This document shows, in pieces, positions 38,884 to 48,512 of a stretch of 64,000 nt of DNA. Below the pieces are notes generated by a model that did no database searches, was not told the origin of the DNA, and saw only the letters and a program-made list of their open reading frames with translations. Both the position numbers and the translations under genes were made by a program. Each line of letters starts with the position of its first letter. Positions within the stretch are counted from its first letter, which is position 1. The DNA comes from Cognatitamlana sp035818475 (GTDB lineage Bacteria; Bacteroidota; Bacteroidia; Flavobacteriales; Flavobacteriaceae). Where the stretch lies: contig NZ_JAYMGV010000005.1 of assembly GCF_035818475.1 (NCBI RefSeq), forward strand, positions 62,001 through 126,000. The letters are read 5' to 3'.

Positions 38884-39582
38884 ATGAGTCGTAAATCCAG
38901 TCATAAAGAAGATCAAGAATCCTTACATAAATCCATTTACAAAATAGATTCCTTATTAAAAAAGAAATTGACTCTTGAGGAAATAGGAGACCTTTTACCT
39001 GGATCTCTACATGTAAATTCTTTAAAGGATTTTTCTGTGAGTTTCATGGACAAATCTGGAGAAAACATATACAAACATCCTATTGAAGAAGTTATTTCGG
39101 GTGGTGTTCCCATGTTACAAAAAATCATACATCCAGATGAATTTTTGAGTATTCCTCCTTTATTGCAAAAATATGTTGAACAAAAAGATAATACGAGATC
39201 ATTTAGTTTTTTTCAACGTTTTAAAGCGGTTTATGGAAAACATCACGAATGGTATTTTACTAACTGCAAATTATCTCAATTAGGGTTAATTTCTATTACC
39301 CACCCTATCAAAGACCTGAGAAATCACGTTGTATTAATCGAAAAAGTATTAGAAGAACATACTTTTTTTAAAAAGCATTTTAAAAAATTCCAGTCTTTAA
39401 CAAAACGAAAAAAAGAAGTTCTTAAAGAATTGGCTATTGGGAAAACCGCTCCACAGATTTCAGATGAATTTTGTATTTCGGTAAACACCGTAAAGACACA
39501 TAGGCAACGGATTTTTGAAAAATTAGATGCAAGTACCTTTACAGAACTCTACAAATATGCTTTTCATTTTGACTTGCTATGA
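38884..39582 (+). CDS. PAS/LuxR-type regulator, tandem copy 2
   Basis: 232 residues, aligned without gaps to copy 1. The C-terminal half is nearly identical (VLEEHTFFKKHFKKFQSLTK, VNTVKTHRQRIFEKLDASTF), while the sensor half is more divergent, suggesting they kept the DNA targets but changed in signal. One change in the HTH is RKKEVL for REREVL. About a dozen bases upstream of the ATG are also shared. The two together may form heterodimers. Confidence 0.88.
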   Translation: MSRKSSHKEDQESLHKSIYKIDSLLKKKLTLEEIGDLLPGSLHVNSLKDFSVSFMDKSGENIYKHPIEEVISGGVPMLQKIIHPDEFLSIPPLLQKYVEQKDNTRSFSFFQRFKAVYGKHHEWYFTNCKLSQLGLISITHPIKDLRNHVVLIEKVLEEHTFFKKHFKKFQSLTKRKKEVLKELAIGKTAPQISDEFCISVNTVKTHRQRIFEKLDASTFTELYKYAFHFDLL

Positions 39583-39585
39583 TAA

Positions 39586-39605
39586 AATACTAACATGTTA
39601 GTATT
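39586..39605. terminator. 20-base perfect palindrome after LuxR copy 2
   Basis: The same AATACTAACATGTTAGTATT as at 38803-38822, again starting 4 bases after the stop and followed by GTTT. The identical position shows it was copied along with the gene. Confidence 0.55.
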
Positions 39606-39733
39606 GTTTCCCTCTTACTTAATTAATAATTTTGATTAGCTATTATCAAAAAGTCTGAACCTATATATTTTAAACATTGGAAGTAGAAACTCTATTTTTA
39701 AATAAACATAGTCATTTTTGTTTTCAAATAACA

Positions 39734-40915
39734 ATGCCTTCGATTAAACGTAAATCACTAATAATCAAAATACTTTTTTTGCTTGGTTTTTCTATTTATT
39801 CCTTTGCTCAAGAAAACGATAAAATTTATTTATTAAGTAAAGAAGTTGTTGAAGGAAAAATATTAAGGGTTACGGCTGACCATATTGAGATTAACCCTTC
39901 AGGAAATAAACCGTTTTTAAAAATAAATCGAGATAATGTTTCTGTTATTATTTATAATGATAATACTGTTGTAAATTTTAATGAATCTAAAAATATAAAA
40001 ACAACTTCAATTACAGAAGAGGAAGCAGATGAAGGTATTAATGAAAACCATGATAAAACAATATCTGTGAAAAAAGAAGGTGAGTATTTCCCAAAAGATG
40101 AAAAAGAAGTTCTTGGATTAGCAAAAAAGCACTTGAATAAAATCATTTCAGAAGCTGGTGATATAGAAGAAAGACCTAATGTACCTTATTCTTTTCCGAG
40201 TTTACTAACTAAAGAGTACATAAAAAAGAACAAAATCAAAATAATCACTACAAAATATTCACAGGTAGTACCACTGGTAACACCTACATTATACCGAAAG
40301 CACATTGAAACATGGGAATATGACCAGAATGGTAATTTAATTCAAGAATTGGAAACAATTAATGAAAAAATTGAAAGTAAAGATAGGTATGAGTATGACT
40401 TTCAAGAAAGAATAATTAAAAAGAAAAGGTATAGTAGTGGAGGATTATTAGGTGGAGAAAGAACAGAAATAGCGCAATATAAGTATAGTGGAGACACTAC
40501 TTTTATCAGAGAGTTCTACAGAAAAAAATTAAGCTATTTAACAATAAATTATAAAAACATAAGTGTGAGTATTAGTCCAAAATATAAAAGTGTTGGAACA
40601 AATGTGACAAAAAAATATGGCCATAAATATATAGAGAAAAGCTTTTATAAATCAGAAAAAGAAACTCCAAGGTCTAACACTTATGAATATCAATATAAAA
40701 TTCAAAATGGGAGATTGCTAGAATATTATAATGGATATTTTAAGTATGTGACAGATTTTAAATATGATAAAAATGACAGATTAATAAAAATATCAGAGCA
40801 TAAAAAATCAGAAAAAGGAACATATAAAATATCATACAATTCAAAGGGACTGATTAAAAAAACCGATGATTCTTACTACGGGGTACGTGCTTACGAATAC
40901 GAATTTTACGATTAG
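39734..40915 (+). CDS. Secreted protein with a shared 60-residue N-terminal domain, function unknown (1)
   Basis: ATG 39734 (MPSIKRKSLIIKILFLLGFS, cleaved near SFAQ) is preferred over 39677; product 393 residues. After the signal comes a 60-residue domain (NDKIYLLSKEVVEGKILRVT, KPFLKINRDNVSVIIYNDNT) shared with the next gene. The rest is Lys- and Tyr-rich with RHS/YD-like repeats (WEYDQNGNLIQELETI, DFKYDKNDRLIKISEHK), a style seen in Bacteroidota secreted proteins. No membrane anchor. Three small secreted-protein genes follow each other here on the plus strand. I do not recognise the family. Confidence 0.65.
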   Translation: MPSIKRKSLIIKILFLLGFSIYSFAQENDKIYLLSKEVVEGKILRVTADHIEINPSGNKPFLKINRDNVSVIIYNDNTVVNFNESKNIKTTSITEEEADEGINENHDKTISVKKEGEYFPKDEKEVLGLAKKHLNKIISEAGDIEERPNVPYSFPSLLTKEYIKKNKIKIITTKYSQVVPLVTPTLYRKHIETWEYDQNGNLIQELETINEKIESKDRYEYDFQERIIKKKRYSSGGLLGGERTEIAQYKYSGDTTFIREFYRKKLSYLTINYKNISVSISPKYKSVGTNVTKKYGHKYIEKSFYKSEKETPRSNTYEYQYKIQNGRLLEYYNGYFKYVTDFKYDKNDRLIKISEHKKSEKGTYKISYNSKGLIKKTDDSYYGVRAYEYEFYD

Positions 40916-40941
40916 CCTATGAACTATAAAAATTGATTAAG

Positions 40942-41883
40942 ATGAATAAAAAATATTTTACGGTTATACTCTTGCTATTATTTGGTTCAATATTTATAGG
41001 TGTTGGCCAGAATTCAGATAAAATTTATTTAAAAAATAAAGAAGTAATAAACTGTAAAATCCTTAGAGTAACAGAAAAGCATGTTGAAATTGACCCTGAA
41101 GGCTCAAAACCTTTTTTAATGATTGATAGAACGGAAATTAATATTATAATCTATCAAGATAATACCATAGTGTCATTTAATGAAGAAGACAATAATAGAA
41201 CTAATAAAGTTAACAAAGCATCTATTTCAAATAAAAGCATCTTGACTGTTGATAGTAAAAGCCTAAGACCACATGGAATAAGATCTGATGGGATATACAT
41301 TGCACGAGAGCCATTCAAATTAGATAAACAGGGAAAATCTCTTGTAGGAGCTTTTACTGGTGCACATGCATGGTGGCCAATCTTTGCTATAAAAAGTGAA
41401 GGTTCGTCAAGAGATCGTATTTATTTTGCATTTATTACAATGAAATATAATCAATACAAAAAAATACAAAGACAAAATTTATCATCTACATCATTTGAAA
41501 ATTTAAGAAATTCCATTTTAAGCGATCAAAAGATTAGAAGTGCTTTACTGTCCTCAAAGCATGATAATTACAAATATGATTACTACTATGTTCACGATAA
41601 TGGTGTTCCATATCTATTTGTTTCTACCGGAAGTTATTTTTGGATTTTAGGAGAGCTTAAAGCTCTAGAAGATGGTTTAGTAACTTCTAATATTTACTGG
41701 GTGTCTGATACACCAAGTTTAATCAAGTTGACTGCTACTGCTTTACTTATAGATTCAGATATCAAAGGAGCTTCTAGTAAAAAAGCAATCACTAATTTAT
41801 TAACAAAAGAGTCTACTAAAAATGAGATTGAGGCAAGAAGATATAGCATACCATTTGAGTTTATTCCAGTAAAAGTTAATTAG
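40942..41883 (+). CDS. Secreted protein with a shared 60-residue N-terminal domain, function unknown (2)
   Basis: ATG 40942 (MNKKYFTVILLLLFGSIFIG) is preferred over an in-frame TTG at 40933; product 313 residues with a signal peptide ending near VGQ. Residues 25-80 repeat the domain of the preceding gene (SDKIYLKNKEVINCKILRVT, KPFLMIDRTEINIIIYQDNT). The remainder (about 100-313) shows no recognised motif (HAWWPIFAIKSEGSSRDRIY). It starts 26 bases after the previous stop, so the two are probably co-transcribed. Confidence 0.65.
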   Translation: MNKKYFTVILLLLFGSIFIGVGQNSDKIYLKNKEVINCKILRVTEKHVEIDPEGSKPFLMIDRTEINIIIYQDNTIVSFNEEDNNRTNKVNKASISNKSILTVDSKSLRPHGIRSDGIYIAREPFKLDKQGKSLVGAFTGAHAWWPIFAIKSEGSSRDRIYFAFITMKYNQYKKIQRQNLSSTSFENLRNSILSDQKIRSALLSSKHDNYKYDYYYVHDNGVPYLFVSTGSYFWILGELKALEDGLVTSNIYWVSDTPSLIKLTATALLIDSDIKGASSKKAITNLLTKESTKNEIEARRYSIPFEFIPVKVN

Positions 41884-41912
41884 CGTGAAAACAGTAATTT
41901 AAATATTATGGA

Positions 41913-42392
41913 ATGAAAAAACTTATTTTATTATTAGCTTTATGCTTCTCACCTTTTTTAAAAGCTCAAGAAAAAGTACCATGTAAAATTACATTGAAAG
42001 ATGGTAAAACAATATCCGTTAGTCATTTTGGACATTTAACTTGTGGAGGGCGAGTAGACAAACATCCCTATAAAAATTATATGAGAGTATTAGGGGTTTA
42101 TGAAGGACAAAATTTAGATATTAGAAAGTATAGCACGATAAGAAAAATTGAATTAATTGATTTTTATAATAGTCCTGAGCGCGGATATGGGTCTAAACCC
42201 GAAAAAAGTATTATAAAATTTTATAAAAAAGACGGAAATGTTTTTACACTCCAAAAGGCTTTTTTAAATAATAACTGTTATGGGTCTCCTGATCGCTTTA
42301 ATCAAATAAGATTAATTGTATTAAATCCTATAACGGAAAGCAGAGGTGAAATATTAGTTGATATTAAGAATATTAAATACATTCATTTTTAA
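41913..42392 (+). CDS. Small secreted protein, function unknown
   Basis: 159 residues with a signal peptide (MKKLILLLALCFSPFLKAQ). The mature part is basic and beta-rich with three Cys (VPCKITLKDG, HLTCGGRVDK, NNNCYGSPDR). It begins much like its neighbours' N-terminal domain (CKITLKDGKTISVSHFGHLT) and may be a distant relative of it. It follows 29 bases after the previous gene, so all three likely form an operon. Family not recognised. Confidence 0.6.
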   Translation: MKKLILLLALCFSPFLKAQEKVPCKITLKDGKTISVSHFGHLTCGGRVDKHPYKNYMRVLGVYEGQNLDIRKYSTIRKIELIDFYNSPERGYGSKPEKSIIKFYKKDGNVFTLQKAFLNNNCYGSPDRFNQIRLIVLNPITESRGEILVDIKNIKYIHF

Positions 42393-42593
42393 AATATTAA
42401 AGCTAACAAGCCTAATGCCCTAACATGTCCATTTTTAGGTAATCCATTAATTATTAAACGATTATAATAACCTTTTCTCGAAAAGAAGTTTTTCGTTTTT
42501 GTTAAATATTTAAATTAGATTTCTCCTACAGCTATCAATAGTTAAAACAACCCAAAATTTTCGAGAACTGAACCTAATTAAAACTAATCAATT

Positions 42594-45500
42594 ATGAATT
42601 TCAGGATTAAACACTCCTTATTCGTCTTATTATTTATTATTCTCACTACTTGTTCGAAAGATGAATCTTCACAACAAAAACCACAATTTAACTTAAACCT
42701 GCAGGTAAACCCAATAAAAGGTGGTACAATAGCTCACGATTCAGGAACATTTGAAGGAGGTACTGAGATATTTCTAAGAGCTACACCTTCAGAAGGATAT
42801 GTTTTTAAAAAATGGACCGGTGGAATTACAGGAACAGAGAACCCCATAAACTTTTTTATTGATAAGGATTTAGATATTTCAGCTGAATTTCAATTAGATC
42901 AGAATTCCGAAAATTTTACACTTTCTGAAAACACATATATAATTGACGAAAGAATCATGGATGATTATTTTGTAAGCCTCGATACAATTGACTTCACTTT
43001 TGCTTTTAAAGAAGACATTTCTGATATACTTTTTTTAAAACCAAACGATATTTTAATTGGAACTAAGGAAGCGGGGTTTTTAAGAAAAATCAAAAAGATA
43101 ACTAAAAGTAATAATCAAGTTATTCTAGAGACTGATTTTGTCACAATTATTGAAGCATTTGAAAGGTTAAACCAACAAACTCAATTAAGCCTTGTTCCAA
43201 ACTTAGATGGTGATGAATTTTGGTTAGATGAAGGAATAACTATATCATCTGGTAAAACTTCAGGGAAAAATAATAATAGAATTTTGAATTTTACAATTTC
43301 AAAGGTGTTATTCGACGCCGATGGAGATAATACAAGCGTGAATGACCAATTGAGGATTTCTGGGGACTATTCACTTACACCTACTTTTGGAGCGGATATA
43401 CAATTAAACGGTAACAATTTTGAAAAAATAGAATTCGATGTCATCTATAACAATCAACTGAGTTTAACTGCTCATGTAGGTGGTACAATTGAGAATTCTG
43501 TAGAGAAGAAAATTGGTAAAATCCCTTTTGGTTATGTCACTGTGGGTCCTGTAATAGTTGAGCCTATAATTGAGTTTTATGCAGGAGTTAACGTTGAGCT
43601 TAATGGTAGTATACAATTTGGAAGCAGTCAAGATTATCGAGTATACACAAAAATAACCACTCAAAATGGCAATAATTGGCAAACAGAAAAGAGCATTATT
43701 AAAAACACAGAATTTTTTGAGCCTTTGGTAAATTTGGACGCAGAGGCTAAGGTATATTTTAAACCTGTCCTTAAATTTAGAATTTATAAAGTTCTGTCTC
43801 CATATGTTGATGCAGAGATATATGGAAAAGCAAAGGTAGAGTATCCATCTCCATTTAAGTACTTAAATCTACAAGGGTATAATGGATTTAATTTTGGTTT
43901 TGGAGTAAAAATGGGAATTTTCAAAAAGACTTTATTCGATTATCACTTTGACGCATATAGTGAGGAGGATTTAATTTTGGACAAGCAGATTCAGTTATTT
44001 AGCGACATCGTTTTCAATCCTAATCTTACATATGGTACGCTTAATGACATAGATGGAAATACATACAGGACAATAAAAATCGGAGACCAAACATGGATGG
44101 CCCAGAATTTGAAAACAACTAAATATAATAACGGTGATGAAATACCTTATTTAGTTGATAATAATTCTTGGGTGAATACACAAAGCGGAGCTTACAGCAA
44201 GTATGACAAAAGAGTTTATGGTAATTACTATAATAGATATGTAGTAACCGATGAAAGAAATGTTTGTCCAGAAAATTGGCATATTCCAACTAAAATCGAA
44301 TGGGATAGGATGATTAACTTTTTGGGAGGAAGGTACGAAGCAGGCAGTGAGTTGAGAGAAACTGGTACAAATCACTGGTCTACTAATGATAATTCAACAA
44401 ATAGTAGTGGGTTTACAGCACTTCCTGTGGGTCTTCGTTCCAGTGATCGTAATCGGGGGACACATCATGAATATGATGGTCAGTTTTTAAATCAAGGAGA
44501 AGGGGGGCAGGATAAATTAGGTTCATGGTGGACAGGTAGTGCTAAGAATAGTTCCGATTATTTTACTAAATCACTTTTTATGGAACATCCATCCATTGAA
44601 GATAATATATTTGATTCTACTAACTCTGACCCTAATGAAGGTTATTGTATAAGGTGTGTTAAAGATGATGAAAATGGCTCGAATGACAGTGATAATGATG
44701 GGGTGGCTAATAGTAATGATTTTTGTCCTGAAACTCCTGAGGGAGAAAATGTGGATGACAGGGGGTGCTCTTCTTCTCAATACCCTCAACTGGTGTCGTT
44801 ACAACCATCTCAAATTACAGATAATAGTGTTCTCTTAAAAGGGCAAGTAGTTATTAATTCTTCTTATCCCGTTAAATTATTAGGTTGGCAAATAGCAGCG
44901 GTTGAATCAGGAGCCTCTTTAAAGCATGAATTATATTATGACGAATATAAAACAGGGACTATTTCAAAGACAATAACTGGTTTGAAACCAAATACTGAAT
45001 ATTGGTATAGAGTATTTGCATATGATAATTATAATGAAGATTTCTATGGAGGGGATATTTATTTCACAACAACTAACAACGGAAATACAGGGACAGACTC
45101 CGATGGAGATGGCGTTAGAGACGATATAGACCAATGTCCTAATACCCAGTCTGAAACCACTGTAGATTCTAATGGTTGTCCTATTACTTGGGACGATGAT
45201 GGGGATGGATTATCAAATGAAATTAATGACTTAATCCCAAAATATATTCTTGATGAAATGATTAACTTGGGAATGCCAATACATACAGGCAATAATCCTC
45301 CTAACATTGAAAACTCATATTTATCATCCCCTAATATATTATTTTCAAGTAATATTTCTAATGATTTAATCGGTAGGCCTATGAGCGACTCTAGGATTAA
45401 ATTCTATAGTCAGGATAACTCTAATTTAACAGTACAAGTAACTAATGAGGAAGAAGGTACTTTAACAACTGGCCTTGGTAGTTTTATAGCTGGAAATAAT

Positions 45501-45788
45501 AATAAATTTACGGTATTTGCTGAAACTTCATCAACCGATGTCGACACTGGAGATATGGCCAAAACTGTACTTGTTTATTCTGGTACGCTGACTACAGGAG
45601 GAATAGCTGATTTACACACCTCATATTTTATGATTGATAATAATGGTAATCCTAATGGTAAATTTATAGAAAATGGTGAAGGTAGAGTAATCAAAGATTC
45701 GGATGGTTTTTCAGAGTTCATTGAAGCTTTTAGCAAGTTTATAAATGTTAAGAAAACAAATTCTTTTAAGAGTGGTTTTGCTAATTGA
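42594..45788 (+). CDS. Mosaic lipoprotein: InlB-like repeat, FISUMP domain, calcium-type repeats, FN3-like domain
   Basis: 1064 residues. A lipobox ends at Cys20 (FIILTTC), so it is outer-membrane or surface lipid-anchored. Order: divergent InlB B-repeat (about 33-100; EGGTEIFLRATPSEGYVFKK); a unique beta-rich region (100-480); a FISUMP domain (about 485-691; GNTYRTIKIGDQTWMAQNLK, CPENWHIPTKIEWDRM, GSWWTGSA, YCIRCVKD); a thrombospondin type-3-like calcium repeat (DSDNDGVANSNDFCPETPEG); an FN3-like domain (about 726-825); a second calcium repeat (DSDGDGVRDDIDQCPNTQSE); and a C-terminal beta domain. Probably an extracellular binding protein; ligand unknown. Confidence 0.85.
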   Translation: MNFRIKHSLFVLLFIILTTCSKDESSQQKPQFNLNLQVNPIKGGTIAHDSGTFEGGTEIFLRATPSEGYVFKKWTGGITGTENPINFFIDKDLDISAEFQLDQNSENFTLSENTYIIDERIMDDYFVSLDTIDFTFAFKEDISDILFLKPNDILIGTKEAGFLRKIKKITKSNNQVILETDFVTIIEAFERLNQQTQLSLVPNLDGDEFWLDEGITISSGKTSGKNNNRILNFTISKVLFDADGDNTSVNDQLRISGDYSLTPTFGADIQLNGNNFEKIEFDVIYNNQLSLTAHVGGTIENSVEKKIGKIPFGYVTVGPVIVEPIIEFYAGVNVELNGSIQFGSSQDYRVYTKITTQNGNNWQTEKSIIKNTEFFEPLVNLDAEAKVYFKPVLKFRIYKVLSPYVDAEIYGKAKVEYPSPFKYLNLQGYNGFNFGFGVKMGIFKKTLFDYHFDAYSEEDLILDKQIQLFSDIVFNPNLTYGTLNDIDGNTYRTIKIGDQTWMAQNLKTTKYNNGDEIPYLVDNNSWVNTQSGAYSKYDKRVYGNYYNRYVVTDERNVCPENWHIPTKIEWDRMINFLGGRYEAGSELRETGTNHWSTNDNSTNSSGFTALPVGLRSSDRNRGTHHEYDGQFLNQGEGGQDKLGSWWTGSAKNSSDYFTKSLFMEHPSIEDNIFDSTNSDPNEGYCIRCVKDDENGSNDSDNDGVANSNDFCPETPEGENVDDRGCSSSQYPQLVSLQPSQITDNSVLLKGQVVINSSYPVKLLGWQIAAVESGASLKHELYYDEYKTGTISKTITGLKPNTEYWYRVFAYDNYNEDFYGGDIYFTTTNNGNTGTDSDGDGVRDDIDQCPNTQSETTVDSNGCPITWDDDGDGLSNEINDLIPKYILDEMINLGMPIHTGNNPPNIENSYLSSPNILFSSNISNDLIGRPMSDSRIKFYSQDNSNLTVQVTNEEEGTLTTGLGSFIAGNNNKFTVFAETSSTDVDTGDMAKTVLVYSGTLTTGGIADLHTSYFMIDNNGNPNGKFIENGEGRVIKDSDGFSEFIEAFSKFINVKKTNSFKSGFAN

Positions 45789-45849
45789 ACCATTTATAAA
45801 ATCATTAATTAAACTATATAAAACTTAATCACTTTGTTAGTTAGTAAAC

Positions 45850-46167
45850 TTAAATTATGTAATAAATATGTACTAAAAAAAATCCAGATACCAAAACCGA
45901 TAAAATAAATACAACAACCGCCCAAGTAGGATATATTTTAGCATCCTCAATCTTGCTGTTAAATCTCCTTTCAAAATTTTTAATCTCGTTTAAATGCGAT
46001 TGCATCTGCTGTTGATGTTCTTTGATTATGCTTTTGTATTCTGATACGTCTATTTGGACTTTGGTATCATGTAACTGGTTATTGATTGTTTCCATTTTTT
46101 CTATACTGGTCTTAAAGTCATCCAGTTCATTGACCAGTAATGCTGTTAAATCCTCTAATTTTCCCAT
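45850..46167 (-). CDS. Small coiled-coil protein with C-terminal TM helix, mobilization-associated
   Basis: 105 residues: helical and charged throughout (DDFKTSIEKMETINNQLHDT, NEIKNFERRFNSKIEDAK), then one TM segment (WAVVVFILSVLVSGFFLVHI) with a short tail, so tail-anchored with the coil in the cytoplasm. It starts 12 bases after the relaxase stop. Small coiled-coil/TM genes follow relaxase genes in related flavobacterial elements; a coupling role is possible. No family recognised with confidence. Confidence 0.6.
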   Translation of the reverse strand: MGKLEDLTALLVNELDDFKTSIEKMETINNQLHDTKVQIDVSEYKSIIKEHQQQMQSHLNEIKNFERRFNSKIEDAKIYPTWAVVVFILSVLVSGFFLVHIYYII

Positions 46168-46179
46168 GATGTTTATTGT

Positions 46180-47033
46180 CTAATATCCGATTCCCTGTTG
46201 TATGGCTTTTTTAACGATGAACTTGGTTATTTTTAATACGATGTTTGGGGTCAGGTCAACTACTTTTCCCGCTAGTTGTACACTCTTTATGTTTTCCTTC
46301 GAAATCCTGTTTCCGTCTATGCCTGCTATTTGCTTGCCTATGTTACCTAATGACATCTGGCGGTGTACTTCACTGCCTTTGAGGTTATGCCCATCAAATT
46401 TAAATCTAAAGCCCTGTAATTTATTTTGGTTGTTTATACTTGGTATCACCTTAACGCCATTGGCTTCCATAGACTTTAGGTAATCATCAAAGGATTTGGG
46501 CTGAAACAGTTTCATGGTCAGATCATGCCGGCGCTTTATCTCTTCCCGTATTTCCTTTTGGTTAAACTCTTTTTCCAGTTGTACTTGCCTTACGGTGGTC
46601 AGTCCCATTTGTTCGGCTGTTTTTTCTGCTGCTTGTTGGCTGCGCTTGCCAATGAAGCTGTCATTATAGGCCTGCCCTTTAAAATCTATACGATTGACAT
46701 ATAAATGGATGTGTTTGTGTTCCTTATCCTGATGCACAAAGGCTATGGCCTGTCGCTCTCTGAGTTCCATTTCTTTTAGAAATTGTCTCGTTATGTTTTC
46801 CAGTTCTTTTTTGTTTAAGTCCTTACCATCTTCTATGGTGGGGCTTATGACAAATGAGAGGGTATTTTTTGTACAATGGTGATTCTGCTCTTGTATCATT
46901 CTGAATTCTTCTGTGATTTCTGTCGGGGTTTCGCCATATAGATAGTCCTTTAATATGACTTCGGCTTCTTTCTCCTGGTTCCATCCATAGGACATGGATG
47001 CCCTAGTGATATGCTTTTCCCCTTCCCTATCAT
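46180..47033 (-). pseudogene. MobB-type relaxase, frameshifted near its start
   Basis: The long open frame (46180-46995, 271 residues) is a relaxase of the Bacteroidota mobilization type, with the metal-binding HKHIHLYVN (His93, 95, 97 of this frame), SFVISPTIEDGK and EITEEF. Its expected start, ATG 47033 (MIGKGKSIS), overlaps the MobC stop as ATGA, the normal coupled arrangement. That start is out of frame with the body: after about 9 codons the frame would need one extra base, or four (a CACA loss fits), to continue as TRASMSYGWNQEKEAE. Translation from ATG 46995 would lose the first 12-14 residues. Either a truncated working protein or an inactive gene. Confidence 0.75.
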
Positions 47034-47554
47034 GCTTGTAATTTTTTAAGGTGATTTTTGATTTCTGCTGCCAATTGGTATACCGTTTCTGTGAGTTTGG
47101 GGTTTCGTTTTCTGTACATATTCCCTATGGATTTAAAATTGTTATGGTATTTAATGAGCATCTTGTATATTTCTATATGTTCATCTGTCATACGCTCTAC
47201 GATTTCTTTTCCCAATACGCTTCTTCTTATATATTCGCTTAAGCTCAAACCACTTCTATCGGCTTTGATTTTTAGGAGTTTCTTTTCAAAGGCTGTACAT
47301 CGAAATTTTACGAGGTCTCCCTTGCCCTTAAACACTCTTTTTACTTTGCGACCTTCGGGAGCAAACGAGTTTGTGTCCACAGACACACATCTCGAATTCC
47401 TCCCCAACGTCAATTTTGTTTCCGATGCGTCCGTTTTTATATCCAAAGGGATGGCATCTGACTTTTGTAACTGCTCGGTCGGAATTTTTAAGTACTGTGG
47501 TATGTTCTGTTCTGGCATCCACTGTAAATCGTCTTTTGTCAACTCACCTTTCAT
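47030..47554 (-). CDS. mobC: MobC-type relaxosome accessory protein
   Basis: 174 residues. The C-terminal part has a ribbon-helix-helix start (VKFRCTAFEKKLLKIKADRS, GLSLSEYIRRSVLG) followed by helices (HIEIYKMLIKYHNNFKSIGN, LTETVYQLAAEIKNHLKK), as in MobC/MobA-partner proteins that bind oriT. The first 70 residues are variable. Its TGA stop overlaps the relaxase ATG (ATGA), and its start overlaps the primase gene end by 11 bases. The gene is complete. Confidence 0.85.
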   Translation of the reverse strand: MKGELTKDDLQWMPEQNIPQYLKIPTEQLQKSDAIPLDIKTDASETKLTLGRNSRCVSVDTNSFAPEGRKVKRVFKGKGDLVKFRCTAFEKKLLKIKADRSGLSLSEYIRRSVLGKEIVERMTDEHIEIYKMLIKYHNNFKSIGNMYRKRNPKLTETVYQLAAEIKNHLKKLQA

Positions 47555-48398
47555 TTCTTAATAATTCGTTTAGGTCTTTATAATGTTTATAACTCGCGCT
47601 TTGGTCTTTGATATGTTTAAATTTTTTGGTCAGGTAATGTGATATGTTTTGTCCGGCAGCATCGTTGTCTAAATAGAGTTGTACTATTTCATAGTTGGTT
47701 GTGTATTGTTCAACGTCTTTTATAAATGCTGTGGAATTTAATATGAGTATATCCGAAGTGTGCAATTGGGCGTTGTTTAATACGGCCAATGACATCAGGT
47801 CAAACATGCCTTCCATTATTATCAGTTGGGAGTGTCCTTGTTTTATATAAGTGTAGGTTTTGGGGCTGCTGCTGTTTTTAAAGATTTTGTTCCGTAGTTC
47901 CCAGCCTCCAAGAATATTTTGTAATCCTATGGCGAAATAGGTTTTGGTTTTATAGGTGTACCAAACTTCTTTGCAGTATAATTTTGCTATGGCTAATGGA
48001 ATGCTTCGGGTCTGTAAATAGTGTATCAGAGCAGGGTGTTGTATCTCTTGAACTTTTGTAATTGTAATGCCCGCGGTTCTTTGCTGAATAATGGGTTGCT
48101 GTTGAAAAGAAAAATGAGAAATTTCATTGTTTAAAAACTCCAAGGCTTCTTTTACTGTACATCTTAGAATCCTGCTTACCAAATCTATGACATTACCCCC
48201 TATTCCCATTCCGTGATCGTACCACCTATTCCTAGTCAAAGAGACTTTAAAAGAGGCTTGGGTTTCTGACCTGAAAGGACTTAGAAACCAAGCTTCTTTT
48301 TCCGTTGTCCGATTGGGAAAGTGCCCGAGTTTTTCCAGGGCCATTAGCACGTAAAAATTACGGGCTGTTTCACAGTTTATCTTTCTTTTCATAAGCAA
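47544..48398 (-). CDS. TOPRIM-domain primase of the mobilizable element
   Basis: 284 residues. The N-terminal 100 residues resemble the zinc-finger/CHC2 region of mobile-element primases (EKEAWFLSPFRSETQASFKV, WYDHGMGIGGNVIDLV). The middle contains the TOPRIM acidic motifs LIIMEGMFDLMSL and LYLDNDAAGQNI. Start could be ATG 48398 or ATG 48392. With the helicase encoded upstream it could prime complementary-strand synthesis after transfer. A repeat-rich 193-base gap separates the two genes. Confidence 0.82.
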   Translation of the reverse strand: MLMKRKINCETARNFYVLMALEKLGHFPNRTTEKEAWFLSPFRSETQASFKVSLTRNRWYDHGMGIGGNVIDLVSRILRCTVKEALEFLNNEISHFSFQQQPIIQQRTAGITITKVQEIQHPALIHYLQTRSIPLAIAKLYCKEVWYTYKTKTYFAIGLQNILGGWELRNKIFKNSSSPKTYTYIKQGHSQLIIMEGMFDLMSLAVLNNAQLHTSDILILNSTAFIKDVEQYTTNYEIVQLYLDNDAAGQNISHYLTKKFKHIKDQSASYKHYKDLNELLRNER

Positions 48399-48512
48399 GT
48401 GTGTTTTAGGCTATTTTTTGATGATTTTCCCTGTAAAGCCTTATCAATACTAGCTTTGACCCAGCATCATTTTTTCATCGTTTCATCATTTTTAGTTTTT
48501 ATCTCTATTATG

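Noticed and set aside
44571..45793. Minus-strand frames opposite the FISUMP lipoprotein
   Set aside because: Antisense readings of Asp/Asn-rich calcium-repeat codons; no start context or conserved motif.
47051..47583. Plus-strand frames opposite the MobC gene
   Set aside because: Antisense shadows of a well supported gene, with no family features.
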